DNA of 40,409 bases from Mycobacteriaceae bacterium. Lineage in GTDB: Bacteria; Pseudomonadota; Gammaproteobacteria; Burkholderiales; Burkholderiaceae_D. Below are positions 1 to 8,726 of this stretch, one piece after another (position 1 is the first letter of the stretch; each line of letters begins with the position of its first letter). The position numbers and the translations under genes are program-made. Below the pieces are notes generated by a model. The model did no database searches. It worked only from the letters and a program-made list of their open reading frames with translations, and was not told the origin of the DNA. The stretch spans positions 1 to 40,409 of the forward strand of contig CAJCHO010000038.1 in NCBI GenBank assembly GCA_903970145.1, read 5' to 3'.

Positions 1-1037
1 ACGGCATTGACGTTGGCCCCGGCACCCATGGTGAAGAAATGGTGCAGCCAGACGGTGAACGCCAGCACGCAGATGCCCATGGTTGCCGCAACCATCGACC
101 GGTAGCCGAACAGCGCTCTGCTCGAGAAGGTCGCGATCACCTCGGAAAAGATGCCGAACGCCGGCAGGATGAGGATGTAGACCTCGGGATGGCCCCAGGC
201 CCAGATGAGGTTCATGAACATCATCACGTTACCGCCCGCCTCATTCGTGAAGAAATGAAAGCCCAGATAGCGATCCAGCAGCAGCATCGCGAAGGTGGCG
301 GTAAGAATCGGAAAGGCCGCCACGATCAGAAGGTTCGAGGCGAGGGTTGTCCAGCAGAACATCGGCATGCGCAGATAGTCCATGCCCGGCGCGCGCACCT
401 TGAGGACCGTCGTCACGAGATTGATCCCGGAGAGGAGTGTCCCGACCCCCGATATCTGCAGCGCCCACAGGTAGTAGTCGACGCCGACACCCGGCGAGTA
501 GGCGAGTTCGGATAGGGGCGGGTAGGGCAGCCATCCGGTGCGCGCGAACTCTCCGATGAATAGCGAGATATTCACCAGAAGCGCGCCGGTGGAGGTCAGC
601 CAGAAGCCAACCGAATTCAGGGTTGGAAACGCGACATCGCGGGTCCCGAGCTGCAGCGGCACCACGAAATTCATCAGGCCAATCACGAACGGCATGGCCA
701 CGAAGAAGATCATCATCGTGCCGTGGGCCGAAAAGATCTGGTCGTAGTGCTCGGGAGGCAGATAACCCTCGCTGTGCAGCGCGAGTGCTTGCTGCGAGCG
801 CATCATGAGCGCATCCGTGAAGCCGCGGATCAGCATCACGAGGGCAAGCAGCACATACATCACGCCGATGCGCTTGTGGTCTACGCTTGAGAGCCATTCA
901 CGCCAGATATAGGGCAGGTGGCCTTTCGCAATGATCCATACCAGCACGCCCGTCATCGCGAGCGCGACGACGGCCGAGGCGATCATGATGATCGGCTGGT
1001 CAAAGGGAATCGCCGACCAGGTCAGTTTGCCGAACAT
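1..1037 (-). CDS. cyoB: Cytochrome bo3 ubiquinol oxidase subunit I (partial, 3' end outside window)
   Basis: Haem-copper oxidase subunit that reduces oxygen with electrons from ubiquinol and pumps protons across the inner membrane. About 345 N-terminal residues are present; the rest lies left of the window. Visible landmarks: SAHGTMM with low-spin haem ligand H105; D134 in GTRDVAF at the D-channel entry; WGHPEVY with CuB ligand H283, pump glutamate E285 and cross-linked tyrosine Y287; and the LHHFFTMG pair H332/H333, the other CuB ligands. Each is one residue lower than in E. coli CyoB. E285 and Y287 fit the quinol-oxidase/A-type class. The ATG lies one base after the cyoA stop (TAG-G-ATG), so the two are almost certainly cotranscribed. 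Identification as bo3 rather than aa3 rests on the adjacent lipoprotein CyoA, which lacks CuA ligands. Confidence 0.95.
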   Translation of the reverse strand, partial: MFGKLTWSAIPFDQPIIMIASAVVALAMTGVLVWIIAKGHLPYIWREWLSSVDHKRIGVMYVLLALVMLIRGFTDALMMRSQQALALHSEGYLPPEHYDQIFSAHGTMMIFFVAMPFVIGLMNFVVPLQLGTRDVAFPTLNSVGFWLTSTGALLVNISLFIGEFARTGWLPYPPLSELAYSPGVGVDYYLWALQISGVGTLLSGINLVTTVLKVRAPGMDYLRMPMFCWTTLASNLLIVAAFPILTATFAMLLLDRYLGFHFFTNEAGGNVMMFMNLIWAWGHPEVYILILPAFGIFSEVIATFSSRALFGYRSMVAATMGICVLAFTVWLHHFFTMGAGANVNA

Positions 1038-1038
1038 C

Positions 1039-1959
1039 CTAGTGCTCCATGGGAATCGGACGTGCCGGGGCGGCGGGTACCACGTCCGGACCCGGGCCCG
1101 GCGCCAGCTTCTGCGAGACAATCCGGGAAAAAAGATCGGCATCGATCTCGCCAAAAGTTGCGGGCGCCAGCTTCGCGCTTTGTTTGGCCAGCTCCGTGTA
1201 GGCGGCGTCGTTAAGAGTCGGGCCTTGACCTCGATTGCTGCGCGCCCATTCGGCAAACTCTTCGATCGGCACCACCCGCACCTCGAACTGCATGTCCGAG
1301 AATCCGTCGCCGCTAAAGTGCGACGAGAAGCCGTGGTAGCTGCCGGTCTTGCTTGCTTCGAGATTGAGCTGCGTGGTCATGCCGTTCATCGTATAGATCA
1401 TGCTGCCCAGATCCGGGACAAAAAAAGCGTTCATCACGCTCGCTGAGGTGAGCGAGAAATGCAGCGGCACCCCGGCCGGCACGACCAGCTGATTCACGGT
1501 AGCGACATGCTGATCCGGGTAGATGAAGAGCCACTTCCAGTCGAGCGAGACGACTTCGATGGGCACTTCAGTGGCGGGAGTGCCAAGCGGATTGGCCGGA
1601 TCCAGTTCATGAGACCCGATCCAAGTCACGCCACCGAGGAGGATAATAACCATGGCCGGTATCGACCAGACCACCAGTTCCAACTGTCCCGAGAATGACC
1701 AGTCGGGTAGGTAGCGAGAGCGCTTGTTGGAGGCGCGGAACCACCAGGCGAATCCGAGGGTGGCCGCGATGGTTGGAATCACGATCGCCAGCATGATCGC
1801 GAGCGAGTCGATCAGGATCGTGCGTTCGGCGACTCCAATCGGACCCTTCGGTTCAAGAATGGGCGAGCCGCATCCGCACAAGACCATCGCCAGGCCTGCG
1901 GCCACGCCGAGGCGGACCAGAACTTGCGCCCGGAAAGCAGATGGGGACCCCCGATGCAT
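1039..1959 (-). CDS. cyoA: Cytochrome bo3 ubiquinol oxidase subunit II (lipoprotein)
   Basis: Periplasmic-facing subunit II of the bo3 oxidase, 306 residues (E. coli CyoA has 315). The frame stays open to 2178, but I chose the ATG at 1959 because GAAGGA lies just upstream and it places a lipoprotein signal at the N-terminus: a hydrophobic stretch ending in VLCGC, with the second Cys lipidated. Two membrane helices follow (about residues 48-70 and 90-112), then the cupredoxin fold ([49 protein letters not shown]). The CuA motif of cytochrome c oxidases (CxxxC plus His/Met) is absent, as in quinol oxidases. It is the first gene of the visible operon; its promoter should lie in the 221-base gap (1960-2180) shared with the divergent aldehyde dehydrogenase gene. 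Confidence 0.94.
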   Translation of the reverse strand: MHRGSPSAFRAQVLVRLGVAAGLAMVLCGCGSPILEPKGPIGVAERTILIDSLAIMLAIVIPTIAATLGFAWWFRASNKRSRYLPDWSFSGQLELVVWSIPAMVIILLGGVTWIGSHELDPANPLGTPATEVPIEVVSLDWKWLFIYPDQHVATVNQLVVPAGVPLHFSLTSASVMNAFFVPDLGSMIYTMNGMTTQLNLEASKTGSYHGFSSHFSGDGFSDMQFEVRVVPIEEFAEWARSNRGQGPTLNDAAYTELAKQSAKLAPATFGEIDADLFSRIVSQKLAPGPGPDVVPAAPARPIPMEH

Positions 1960-2180
1960 GCGGTTGATCCTTCGCCTAAGCGAGATTCGATGGTTAGACG
2001 GTAAACTGGCAGTCCGCGTGGTTTTCAGGGCCGGCAAGCGAGGCACCCCGATCCCGCGGATCCGGAACCGATGATACCAGTCGTTGGGGTGCGCGCTGCG
2101 CGATCGTGAGTCGATCCACGAGACGCTCCTGAGACCCTGAATTGCTTTTGTGAACGATATTTGTCCAATGGAACTCAATC

Positions 2181-3617
2181 ATGAGCTACGTTAATACCCA
2201 ACTTCTCATTGCCAACCAGTGGCAGGACGCGGCGGACGGCCGCACCATCGCAGTCTTCAATCCGGCCACCGGCAAAGAAATCGGCCGCGTCGCCCACGCT
2301 GGCATAGCCGATCTCGACCGCGCTCTGGCGGCCGCCCAGAAGGGTTTCGAGGCCTGGCGCGACACGAGCGCCTTCGAGCGCGCCAAGACCATGCGCCGCG
2401 CCGCAGCGCTCTTGCGCGAGCGCGCCGGCGAGATCGCGACGCTACTCACCCAGGAACAGGGCAAGCCGCTCGTCGAAGCCAAGGGCGAGGTATTGGCGGC
2501 TGGTGACATCATCGACTGGTTTGCCGACGAGGGAATGCGCGTCTATGGCCGCGTCGTCCCGTCGCGTAGTTTTGCGACAACGCAGACGGTCCTGAAGAGT
2601 CCCGTCGGACCCGTGGCGGCGTTCACGCCCTGGAATTTTCCGATCAACCAAGTGGTGCGCAAGGCAGGTGCGGCGCTCGCGACCGGCTGCTCGATTCTTG
2701 TCAAGGCTGCCGAAGAGACCCCGGCAGCGCCGGCGGCACTGATCAAGGCTTTCGTCGACGCGGGTGTTCCTCCCGGCACGGTCGGCCTTGTGTACGGCAG
2801 TCCGGCGGAGATCTCGAACTACCTGATCCCGCACCCGATCATCCGCAAGATCACTTTCACCGGCTCAACCGTTGTCGGCAAGCAGCTCGCCGCTCTGGCA
2901 GGTGCGCACATGAAGCGCGTCACGATGGAGTTGGGCGGTCACGCGCCTGTGATCGTTGCCGAAGACGCCGATCTGGCACTCGCCGTAAAGGTTTCGGCAG
3001 CCACCAAGTTTCGCAATGCCGGCCAGGTCTGCATTTCGCCCACGCGCTTTCTGGTGCACGAGAGCGTACGCACGGAATTTGCGGCGGCGCTGGCAAAGCA
3101 CGCCAAAGCGATGATCGTTGGCGATGGACTGGCCGAAGGCACCCAGATGGGACCCCTTGCCAATCCGCGGCGCCTGACCGCCATGGCCGAGTTCACGCGT
3201 GACGCCGTGGCACACGGGGCGACGGTCGCTGCGGGCGGTGAGCGCATTGGCGAAGTTGGCAATTTCTTTGCGCCAACCGTATTGACCGATGTGCCGCTTG
3301 ATTCGAAGGTGTTCAACGACGAGCCCTTTGGTCCGGTTGCCGCGGTGCGCGGATTCAATACCCTCGAAGAAGCGATTACCGAAGCCAATCGACTGCCCTA
3401 TGGTCTGGCGGGCTATGCGTTCACGCGTTCACTGAAAAATGCTCACCTGCTGGCGCAGCGCGTGGATGTGGGCATGCTCTGGGTGAACCAGCCTGCGCTG
3501 CCGTCTGCCGAGGTGCCTTTCGGAGGCTTGAAGGATTCCGGCTACGGCACCGAAGGCGGACCGGAGGCGCTCGAGGCCTACCTCAACACTCGCGCGATCG
3601 TCGTCTCTAACGTCTAG
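2181..3617 (+). CDS. NAD(P)-dependent aldehyde dehydrogenase, succinate-semialdehyde dehydrogenase type
   Basis: Cytosolic enzyme oxidising an aldehyde to the acid with NAD(P)+. The 478 residues match the usual family length. Visible motifs: FTPWNFP (residues 148-154), FTGST in the nucleotide-binding fold (226-230), general base E250 in MELGGHAP, nucleophile C284 in [12 protein letters not shown], and [12 protein letters not shown] near the C-terminus. The overall pattern (IANQW start, [20 protein letters not shown] end) is closest to the GabD/alpha-ketoglutaric-semialdehyde group, so succinate semialdehyde or a similar omega-carboxy aldehyde is the likely substrate; this is inferred from family resemblance only. 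No catabolic partner gene is adjacent. GGAA lies upstream of the ATG. It is transcribed divergently from cyoA and stands alone. Confidence 0.88.
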   Translation: MSYVNTQLLIANQWQDAADGRTIAVFNPATGKEIGRVAHAGIADLDRALAAAQKGFEAWRDTSAFERAKTMRRAAALLRERAGEIATLLTQEQGKPLVEAKGEVLAAGDIIDWFADEGMRVYGRVVPSRSFATTQTVLKSPVGPVAAFTPWNFPINQVVRKAGAALATGCSILVKAAEETPAAPAALIKAFVDAGVPPGTVGLVYGSPAEISNYLIPHPIIRKITFTGSTVVGKQLAALAGAHMKRVTMELGGHAPVIVAEDADLALAVKVSAATKFRNAGQVCISPTRFLVHESVRTEFAAALAKHAKAMIVGDGLAEGTQMGPLANPRRLTAMAEFTRDAVAHGATVAAGGERIGEVGNFFAPTVLTDVPLDSKVFNDEPFGPVAAVRGFNTLEEAITEANRLPYGLAGYAFTRSLKNAHLLAQRVDVGMLWVNQPALPSAEVPFGGLKDSGYGTEGGPEALEAYLNTRAIVVSNV

Positions 3618-3625
3618 CGTGTCCG

Positions 3626-3659
3626 GGGGTTCGATCGCAACTTAAGGCGATCGAACCCC
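3626..3659. terminator. Hairpin between converging genes
   Basis: A perfect 12-bp inverted repeat (GGGGTTCGATCG at 3626-3637, complement at 3648-3659) encloses a 10-base loop. Two further C-G pairs are possible outside one mismatch. It lies 8 bases after the aldehyde dehydrogenase stop and about 40 bases beyond the end of the converging gene. The position suits a bidirectional terminator, but neither strand has a clear T-run after the stem. Confidence 0.55.
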
Positions 3660-3699
3660 GGGATTGCGAGCCGCCTTGCCGGCAACCCGCTTTGCTTTG

Positions 3700-5091
3700 T
3701 CAGGAGGCGATTGACCCGCGAGCGTCGGCCTCGCGCAGGAGCATCGCCGAGAGGGCGCAGATTAATGCCGCGAGCGCGAACTGCGTTCTCGACACCCCGA
3801 TCCCCCAGGGGAACCAGATTCCAGGAATGCCGAGTGCCGAGAGCTCTTCGGCAAAGAGCACAACCAGAACCAGCGCACCGGCAATCATTCGATCCGCGCG
3901 CCTCGTGGAACGCAGTGCAGCCAGCGCGATCGAGACGAGAATCGTCGCGCCAAGGCCCAGCCGGGCGAGCGTGCCCAGGGTGGCGATGATTCCCAGTAGC
4001 CAGTGATCGGCCGTTGCGCTTTCGCGAAGATACACAACGAAGCCCCCCGCGACGGCGAATATCCCTAAGAGCCCGAGCGCGGCCTTGCCCCACTTTGGCC
4101 TTCCCGCGTTCCACCAGGTGACAGCCCAGGCGACGAGCGCCAATGGACCGAGGACCGTCGTACGCAGGAATTCGTAGACTTCGAGGGATTCGAAATCCCA
4201 CCACGCGTAGATTGCGTTGTTGGCGCGCAGCAGTGCGGTGGCGAGCAATGCCGTGCTGAGCCAGGCAAGCGCTGGCGTCCAGGCGCGGCGCAGGCCGATC
4301 AGAATTGCCGCACACAGGAGCGCCACGAGGCAGGCGGGCTCGATGGCGTCGACCACGAAACCCAGCACGGTTTGCTGCCATTGATAGCGATACAGGTAGT
4401 TGAGGGTGTCGCGCGTTCCGAGCGCGGGCGCAATGTGGATGCCACCGGATTCACCGGAATCATCCATCGCGAGGGCCGGCGTCCATACGCGGATGGCGAC
4501 GACAAGTCGTGGTCCCAATGTGAGCCAGTCGGGCTCGATCGCGAACAACTTTGGCCTTACCGATCGCGCACGCGGCACATCCGAATCGATATCTGCGCTA
4601 GCCCCTGCGAGATGACCGTTGACGAAGATCGCGTAGTTGCCGTCGACCATTGGCGGGCCGAGAAACGCGAGCTGCCGCGTGTTCATCCCTGTCAGATCTA
4701 TTTCGATGCGATACCAGGCGACGCCGACATAGCCCGCGTGGCCCTGTGAAGACCAGCCTGCTACATATCCTGAGAGTCCGACATCGCCATCGTGCGCCCC
4801 TTCCTCGGGGCGCAGGCTCAATGTCTGCCAGTCCGAGTCCGCGAACTCCGGATCGGCAAAGCGGCGGTCATCACCCACATGGAATTTCCACGGGCCAAAG
4901 AGCTGGATCAGGACCGATCGCTCCTGTAAGTCGCTCACATCGGCGGCACAGCCAGGTCCCGGGAAAAAAGCAAAGAGGAGCGCGCTTACCGCCACGACCA
5001 GGTGAGCGCAATTGCGGCCGCGCAGCTCCTGGACGAGTCGCCTGATTGGCCCGCCGTTAGAGTCGCGCCGCAGCCCAGCCTGGCTCGTCAC
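3700..5091 (-). CDS. Membrane protein: periplasmic beta-sandwich plus about seven TM helices, no output domain
   Basis: About 463 residues. The frame is open to 5154, but I chose GTG at 5091: it overlaps the stop of the preceding gene as GTGA, a coupling arrangement used repeatedly in this window. A hydrophobic signal segment (about residues 28-48, ending PGPGCAA) leads into a periplasmic region of about 200 residues. That region carries a pattern like glycoside-hydrolase-2 sugar-binding sandwiches (GPWKFHVGDD, FADSDWQTL, GVAWYRIEIDL). About seven hydrophobic helices follow. Proteins of this build (7TM-DISM-like receptors) usually continue into a GGDEF, PP2C/SpoIIE or kinase domain; this one ends shortly after the last helix. 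It probably acts as a surface sensor passing its signal to a partner, with the CGNR regulator the obvious candidate. Ligand unknown. Confidence 0.7.
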   Translation of the reverse strand: MTSQAGLRRDSNGGPIRRLVQELRGRNCAHLVVAVSALLFAFFPGPGCAADVSDLQERSVLIQLFGPWKFHVGDDRRFADPEFADSDWQTLSLRPEEGAHDGDVGLSGYVAGWSSQGHAGYVGVAWYRIEIDLTGMNTRQLAFLGPPMVDGNYAIFVNGHLAGASADIDSDVPRARSVRPKLFAIEPDWLTLGPRLVVAIRVWTPALAMDDSGESGGIHIAPALGTRDTLNYLYRYQWQQTVLGFVVDAIEPACLVALLCAAILIGLRRAWTPALAWLSTALLATALLRANNAIYAWWDFESLEVYEFLRTTVLGPLALVAWAVTWWNAGRPKWGKAALGLLGIFAVAGGFVVYLRESATADHWLLGIIATLGTLARLGLGATILVSIALAALRSTRRADRMIAGALVLVVLFAEELSALGIPGIWFPWGIGVSRTQFALAALICALSAMLLREADARGSIAS

Positions 5092-5720
5092 GGGGTGTCG
5101 CCCAGCGCTTGCTCGCGACCCCGAAACCTCCTTTGCTTGGCGCGGTTGCCGCAATCATTGATGTCGCACCAGCGGCGACTCCGGTTCTTGCTCTGGTCAA
5201 GGAAGAGCCATCCGCAACCCGCAGGATCGGCACAACGGCCAACCCGCTGCAGGGCACGGGCGTTGGTCAGAAGCTCTACGGCAGAGTGCGCGAGGAGCCA
5301 CAGCGGATATTCGAGGGGCGTCTTATCGATCTCCCACTGAAATTCGAAGCCCCCCTCGTTGTGAGTCAGGCGCAGTTGCCGGGACGCGCGGCGCCATTCG
5401 TCTTCGAGCGTGGACACGTCGCGATTGGCGGGACGCTCGTTAACCGCCTGCGCCGAGAAGACGCGAAAGACGACCTCGCGCAATCCCAGGATCCGCACCA
5501 GCAGCTGACTGGCAGTCTCGGCGTCGCTGTTCTGAGCCGCCAGAAGGCGCGTCCATACCGGACTCGCCCCGAGCTCTCCTTCGAACCAGCGCAGCATGTC
5601 CTCGTAGCTGAATATGGATTCCTGGGCATGCGCTGAAGCGTGCCAGGCGACCGTATTAGCAAAACGCAAGGCCAACTCGAGAGTGGCCGAGGGCATCAGG
5701 CGCGTTGACCCACCTCCCAT
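5088..5720 (-). CDS. CGNR zinc-finger (ABATE-domain) transcriptional regulator
   Basis: A 210-residue protein with the ABATE/DUF1470 layout: an N-terminal helical region opening LELALRFANTVAW and a C-terminal treble-clef zinc finger. The finger has C163 and C169 (in RCADPAGCGWLFLD), then C185 and C190 (in SRRWCDINDCGNR); the CGNR signature is intact. Family members are thought to be DNA-binding stress-response regulators, though few have been studied. An excellent ribosome site (AAGGAG, 6 bases before ATG) sits upstream. Its stop overlaps the GTG of the membrane protein gene by 4 bases, so the two are translated together and may form a sensor/regulator pair. Confidence 0.88.
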   Translation of the reverse strand: MGGGSTRLMPSATLELALRFANTVAWHASAHAQESIFSYEDMLRWFEGELGASPVWTRLLAAQNSDAETASQLLVRILGLREVVFRVFSAQAVNERPANRDVSTLEDEWRRASRQLRLTHNEGGFEFQWEIDKTPLEYPLWLLAHSAVELLTNARALQRVGRCADPAGCGWLFLDQSKNRSRRWCDINDCGNRAKQRRFRGREQALGDTP

Positions 5721-6130
5721 GGTTTTCTCCTTGCTGTAACTTGATCCGCTGATTGATAGGGCTAACTGGCAATATATTGGATACAGGTTATGTGCGCAAC
5801 CAGTAAAATAGATTTTGCAGGTTATCGGCGCATACTTTGACTGGCAGGGGGCTCAGACCCGCCAGGTGCCCCCCGGCCAGTTTTTTGCGCCAATGTGAGC
5901 CAGACCACTGAAACCGGACGCGCTTGCCCCGATGATGGCTGCGGCCCAACCAAAGAATCAAAGGCTTACGGTTAGGGTCCGAGCTCTGCGCAGTCGCGGC
6001 GCCAGATTGCCGGAGCCATCCTGGATACTGGTGTTCGTTCAGATGCTCAGCGGCGAATTTCGGATTGAGTCAAAATCACCCACTTGGTAGCTGTCGCGCG
6101 GTCCGCTTTACTTCTTCTGGGATTCACACG
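5721..6130. other. Divergent intergenic region (410 bases)
   Basis: No convincing protein gene. It must hold the promoters of the leftward CGNR gene and the rightward egt operon. The first 100 bases are clearly AT-richer than the surroundings. They include a perfect 10-bp palindrome, CAATATATTG (about 5770-5779), flanked by TAACTG and CAGGTTA half-sites that could form a regulator-binding site for the CGNR promoter. A strong plus-strand terminator-like hairpin lies at 5841-5886 (separate entry). From 5890 to 6130 I see nothing distinctive. Confidence 0.5.
5841..5886 (+). terminator. Rho-independent terminator-like hairpin with T6 tail, no upstream gene
   Basis: CTGGC and GGGGG segments (5841-5851) pair with CCCCC and GCCAG (about 5870-5880). 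Six T residues follow immediately at 5881-5886, so the plus strand has the classic stem-plus-U-tract form. No protein gene reads into it: the gene to its left is on the other strand. It could end a short plus-strand RNA that starts in the AT-rich stretch 5740-5830, or act as an attenuator for the egt operon. Confidence 0.55.
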
Positions 6131-7405
6131 ATGGATGGCGCAGCTGGTATGAGTCCCGATGCGCTCCTGAGCGCCTACCGTGGGGTGAGGGCCCAGACCG
6201 TGGCGCTCGCCGCCCCGCTGTCGGCCGAAGACCAATGTGTGCAGGCGATGCCGGACGCAAGTCCGACCAAGTGGCACCTGGCGCACACAAGCTGGTTCTT
6301 CGAAGCGATCATCCTGCAGCCGCTCCTGACCGGCTACCGGGTGTTCGACCCGCATTTCCTGTATCTCTTTAATTCCTATTACGAAGGACTCGGCGCGCGG
6401 CAGCCGCGTCCAGAGCGCGGCATGATTACCCGACCGCCGCTCGCGGCAGTGCTTGACTATCGGGCCCATGTTGACGAAGCCGTCGAACGGCTGATTGCGA
6501 GCATCACCGCCTCCCGCTGGGATGAGGCGCGCGCACTGATCGAGCTCGGTCTGCACCACGAGCAGCAGCACCAGGAGCTGCTCCTGACCGACATCAAGGC
6601 GCTCTTCGCGTTGAACCCCTTCGAAGTCGTGTACCAGCCAGCCGGCGATTCGATTCGTCGGTCCGGCAAAGCAGCGCCGCTGGACTGGATCGCGCACCGG
6701 GAGCCTTTGGTGCAGATCGGTCATGAGGGTGCAGGTTTTTGCTTCGATAACGAGCGTCCGCGCTTTGAGGTGCGACTCTATCCCTACGCGCTCTCGAACC
6801 GCCTTGTCACCTGCGCGGAGTTTCTTGCCTTCATGAATGATGGTGGCTACGAGCGCGCGCAATGGTGGCTCGCCGATGGCTGGACTCTGGCCAGTGAGTG
6901 CGGCTGGAAGGCGCCGCTTTACTGGCGCGAAGATGGCGCCGGGGGTTGGCGCGTAAGGACGCTGCATGGCGAGCGCGCGATCGATCCCGACGAGCCGGTC
7001 TGTCACGTGAGCTATTACGAAGCGTCGGCCTACGCGGCCTGGGCAGACGCGCGCCTGCCTACCGAGTTCGAGTGGGAAGCGGCAGTTGCCGCGCTTCCCC
7101 TTGCAGGGCACTTCTATGAGCAGGCTTGCCTGCATCCGCGCGCGGCCGTCGCTGGTTCCGGACTGTTGCAGGCCTATGGGGATGCTTGGTGCTGGACACG
7201 TTCTTCCTACGATCCCTATCCCGGATTCGCGCCGCTGTCGGGCGCGGTGGCCGAGTACAACGGCAAATTCATGGTAGGACAGCTGGTGTTGCGCGGCGGC
7301 AGTTGCGTCTCGCCGGTCGGACACCTGCGCGCCACGTATCGCAATTTCTTTCCTCCCGCTGCGCGCTGGCAATTCTCCGGAATTCGACTGGCCAGGAACC
7401 TCTGA
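6131..7405 (+). CDS. egtB: Hercynine sulfoxide synthase-type non-haem iron oxygenase (EgtB)
   Basis: Joins hercynine to a thiol substrate using O2 in ergothioneine biosynthesis. 424 residues from the ATG at 6131 (the frame is open to 6065; another ATG at 6149 is possible). The N-terminal DinB-like domain carries the three-histidine iron site: H52 in WHLAHTSWF, and H143 and H147 in LHHEQQHQELL. The C-terminal half is the formylglycine-generating-enzyme/sulfatase-modifying fold (RPRFEVRLYPYALSNRLVT, VSYYEASAYAAWADARLPTE, FSGIRLARNL). It overlaps egtD as TGATG. No egtA, egtC or egtE lies nearby, which suggests the short pathway in which EgtB uses cysteine directly, or steps encoded elsewhere. 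The close relative SenA (selenoneine) cannot be excluded by eye, but no senB is adjacent. Confidence 0.9.
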   Translation: MDGAAGMSPDALLSAYRGVRAQTVALAAPLSAEDQCVQAMPDASPTKWHLAHTSWFFEAIILQPLLTGYRVFDPHFLYLFNSYYEGLGARQPRPERGMITRPPLAAVLDYRAHVDEAVERLIASITASRWDEARALIELGLHHEQQHQELLLTDIKALFALNPFEVVYQPAGDSIRRSGKAAPLDWIAHREPLVQIGHEGAGFCFDNERPRFEVRLYPYALSNRLVTCAEFLAFMNDGGYERAQWWLADGWTLASECGWKAPLYWREDGAGGWRVRTLHGERAIDPDEPVCHVSYYEASAYAAWADARLPTEFEWEAAVAALPLAGHFYEQACLHPRAAVAGSGLLQAYGDAWCWTRSSYDPYPGFAPLSGAVAEYNGKFMVGQLVLRGGSCVSPVGHLRATYRNFFPPAARWQFSGIRLARNL

Positions 7406-8406
7406 TGGTACCCCCCGCCCGACAACTGGCGCAGCTCGCGCCTGCCAGTCTCCACGAAGGCTTTCTGCAGGACATGCTCAATTGTCTTGCCCACAGCCCG
7501 CACGAAATATCGCCAAAATATTTCTATGACGAGACCGGTTCGCGCCTGTTCGAGCAGATCTGCGAGCTGCCCGAGTACTATGTCACGCGCACCGAGCTCG
7601 AGATTTTCACGCGCCACGCCCGCAACATGGCGCCATGGATCGGGCCGGGGGCCGAGGTCATCGAGTTCGGAGCTGGCTCGCTGACCAAGGCGCGGCTGCT
7701 GCTCGCCGCTCTCGACTCGCCACGGCGCTTCATCGCTGTTGACATCTCGGCTGAACACCTGCGCGCGGCCGCCCGGCAACTGCAGATCGAATTCCCCGAG
7801 GTCGAGATCCTCGCGATCGAAGCCGATTTCACGGACGTCCATGCGCTTTTTACCGAGCATCTCCCAGAGCCGGTCGCCCGGCGCGTGGGCTTTTTCCCGG
7901 GGTCGACGCTTGGCAACTTCGAGATGCAGGAAGCCGGACGCTTCTTGCGTTCGACCGCGCGCTGGCTGGCCGGCGGGGGCCTTCTGATCGGTATCGATCT
8001 GGTCAAGGATCCCAGGGTGCTACACGCCGCCTACAATGACAGCGCCGGGGTCACGGCAGCGTTCAATCGCAATATTCTGGTTCGCGCCAATCGCGAGCTT
8101 GGCACCAATTTCGTGCCCGACGCCTTCGCGCACTACGCCTACTTTCATCCACTGTTGCAGCGCATCGAGATGCATCTGCTGTGCCTTCAAGCACAGCGCA
8201 TCCAGATCGGGACGCAGAGCTATTCGTTACCCGCGGGCAGCACCTTGCACACCGAGAACTCGCAGAAATTCACGCTCGATGGCTTTCGCGATCTGGCGCG
8301 CTCCAATCACTATAATCCGCGCGCAATGTGGTCGGACGCGGATCGTCTTTTCAGCCTGCACTGGCTTGAATCACCAGCCAGGGCCCAATCAGGAGAACGC
8401 TCATGA
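7405..8406 (+). CDS. egtD: L-histidine N-alpha-trimethyltransferase (EgtD)
   Basis: Methylates histidine three times with S-adenosylmethionine to give hercynine, the first step to ergothioneine. 333 residues from the ATG at 7405, which shares its A with the egtB stop. Features: SPKYFYDETGSRLFEQI near the N-terminus (substrate tyrosine Y41), the SAM-binding loop IEFGAGSLTKARLL (about 86-99), FPGSTLGNF with N171 matching the histidine-binding Asn of characterised EgtD, and LHTENSQKF with E284 and S286 matching the Glu/Ser that contact the substrate amine and imidazole. All named positions agree with a functional enzyme. The next gene overlaps by 4 bases (ATGA), so the run is translated as a coupled operon. 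Confidence 0.94.
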   Translation: MVPPARQLAQLAPASLHEGFLQDMLNCLAHSPHEISPKYFYDETGSRLFEQICELPEYYVTRTELEIFTRHARNMAPWIGPGAEVIEFGAGSLTKARLLLAALDSPRRFIAVDISAEHLRAAARQLQIEFPEVEILAIEADFTDVHALFTEHLPEPVARRVGFFPGSTLGNFEMQEAGRFLRSTARWLAGGGLLIGIDLVKDPRVLHAAYNDSAGVTAAFNRNILVRANRELGTNFVPDAFAHYAYFHPLLQRIEMHLLCLQAQRIQIGTQSYSLPAGSTLHTENSQKFTLDGFRDLARSNHYNPRAMWSDADRLFSLHWLESPARAQSGERS

Positions 8407-8684
8407 AGGCGGTCTGGAACGGAAAAGTCGTTGCCGAAAGCGACGACACGGTCGTGGTCGAGGGAAATCATTACTTTCCCCTATCTTCCCTCAACAAGTC
8501 CTACATCGAGCCCAGTGCAACCACCAGTATCTGTCCCTGGAAGGGCACGGCAGAGTATTACAACCTGAAAATCGATGGCCGCGAAAACCGCGATGCGGTG
8601 TGGTACTACGCCGAGCCCAAGGAGGCGGCCGCGCAGATCCGTGGTCGGGTGGCATTCTGGAAGGGTGTCGAGGTTACGCCCTGA
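8403..8684 (+). CDS. DUF427 domain protein
   Basis: A 93-residue single-domain cytosolic protein of the DUF427 family, recognised from MKAVWNGKVVAESDDT at the start, the central YFPLSSL and CPWKGTAEYYN, and the AVWYYAEPKEAA end. No enzymatic function is established for the family as far as I know. The ATGA overlap with egtD implies coupled expression with ergothioneine synthesis, so a role in handling ergothioneine or its precursors is a reasonable but untested guess. The CPWKG motif contains the only cysteine. Confidence 0.88.
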   Translation: MKAVWNGKVVAESDDTVVVEGNHYFPLSSLNKSYIEPSATTSICPWKGTAEYYNLKIDGRENRDAVWYYAEPKEAAAQIRGRVAFWKGVEVTP

Positions 8685-8726
8685 CATGCTTCATTTCGCT
8701 CAAGCACCTGCGCGACTCGCGCCCGC

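Noticed and set aside
241-897. Open frame of 218 codons on the minus strand inside cyoB
   Set aside because: It is in a different register from the clear cyoB protein, is rich in Arg and lacks any domain; it reflects the high GC.
1960-2178. N-terminal extension of cyoA to 2178
   Set aside because: The added residues are Arg/Ser-rich, would displace the lipoprotein signal, and the internal ATG has a good ribosome site.
6047-7372. Open frame of 441 codons on the minus strand opposite egtB
   Set aside because: It is the antisense shadow of a gene with an intact three-His iron site; no recognisable protein.
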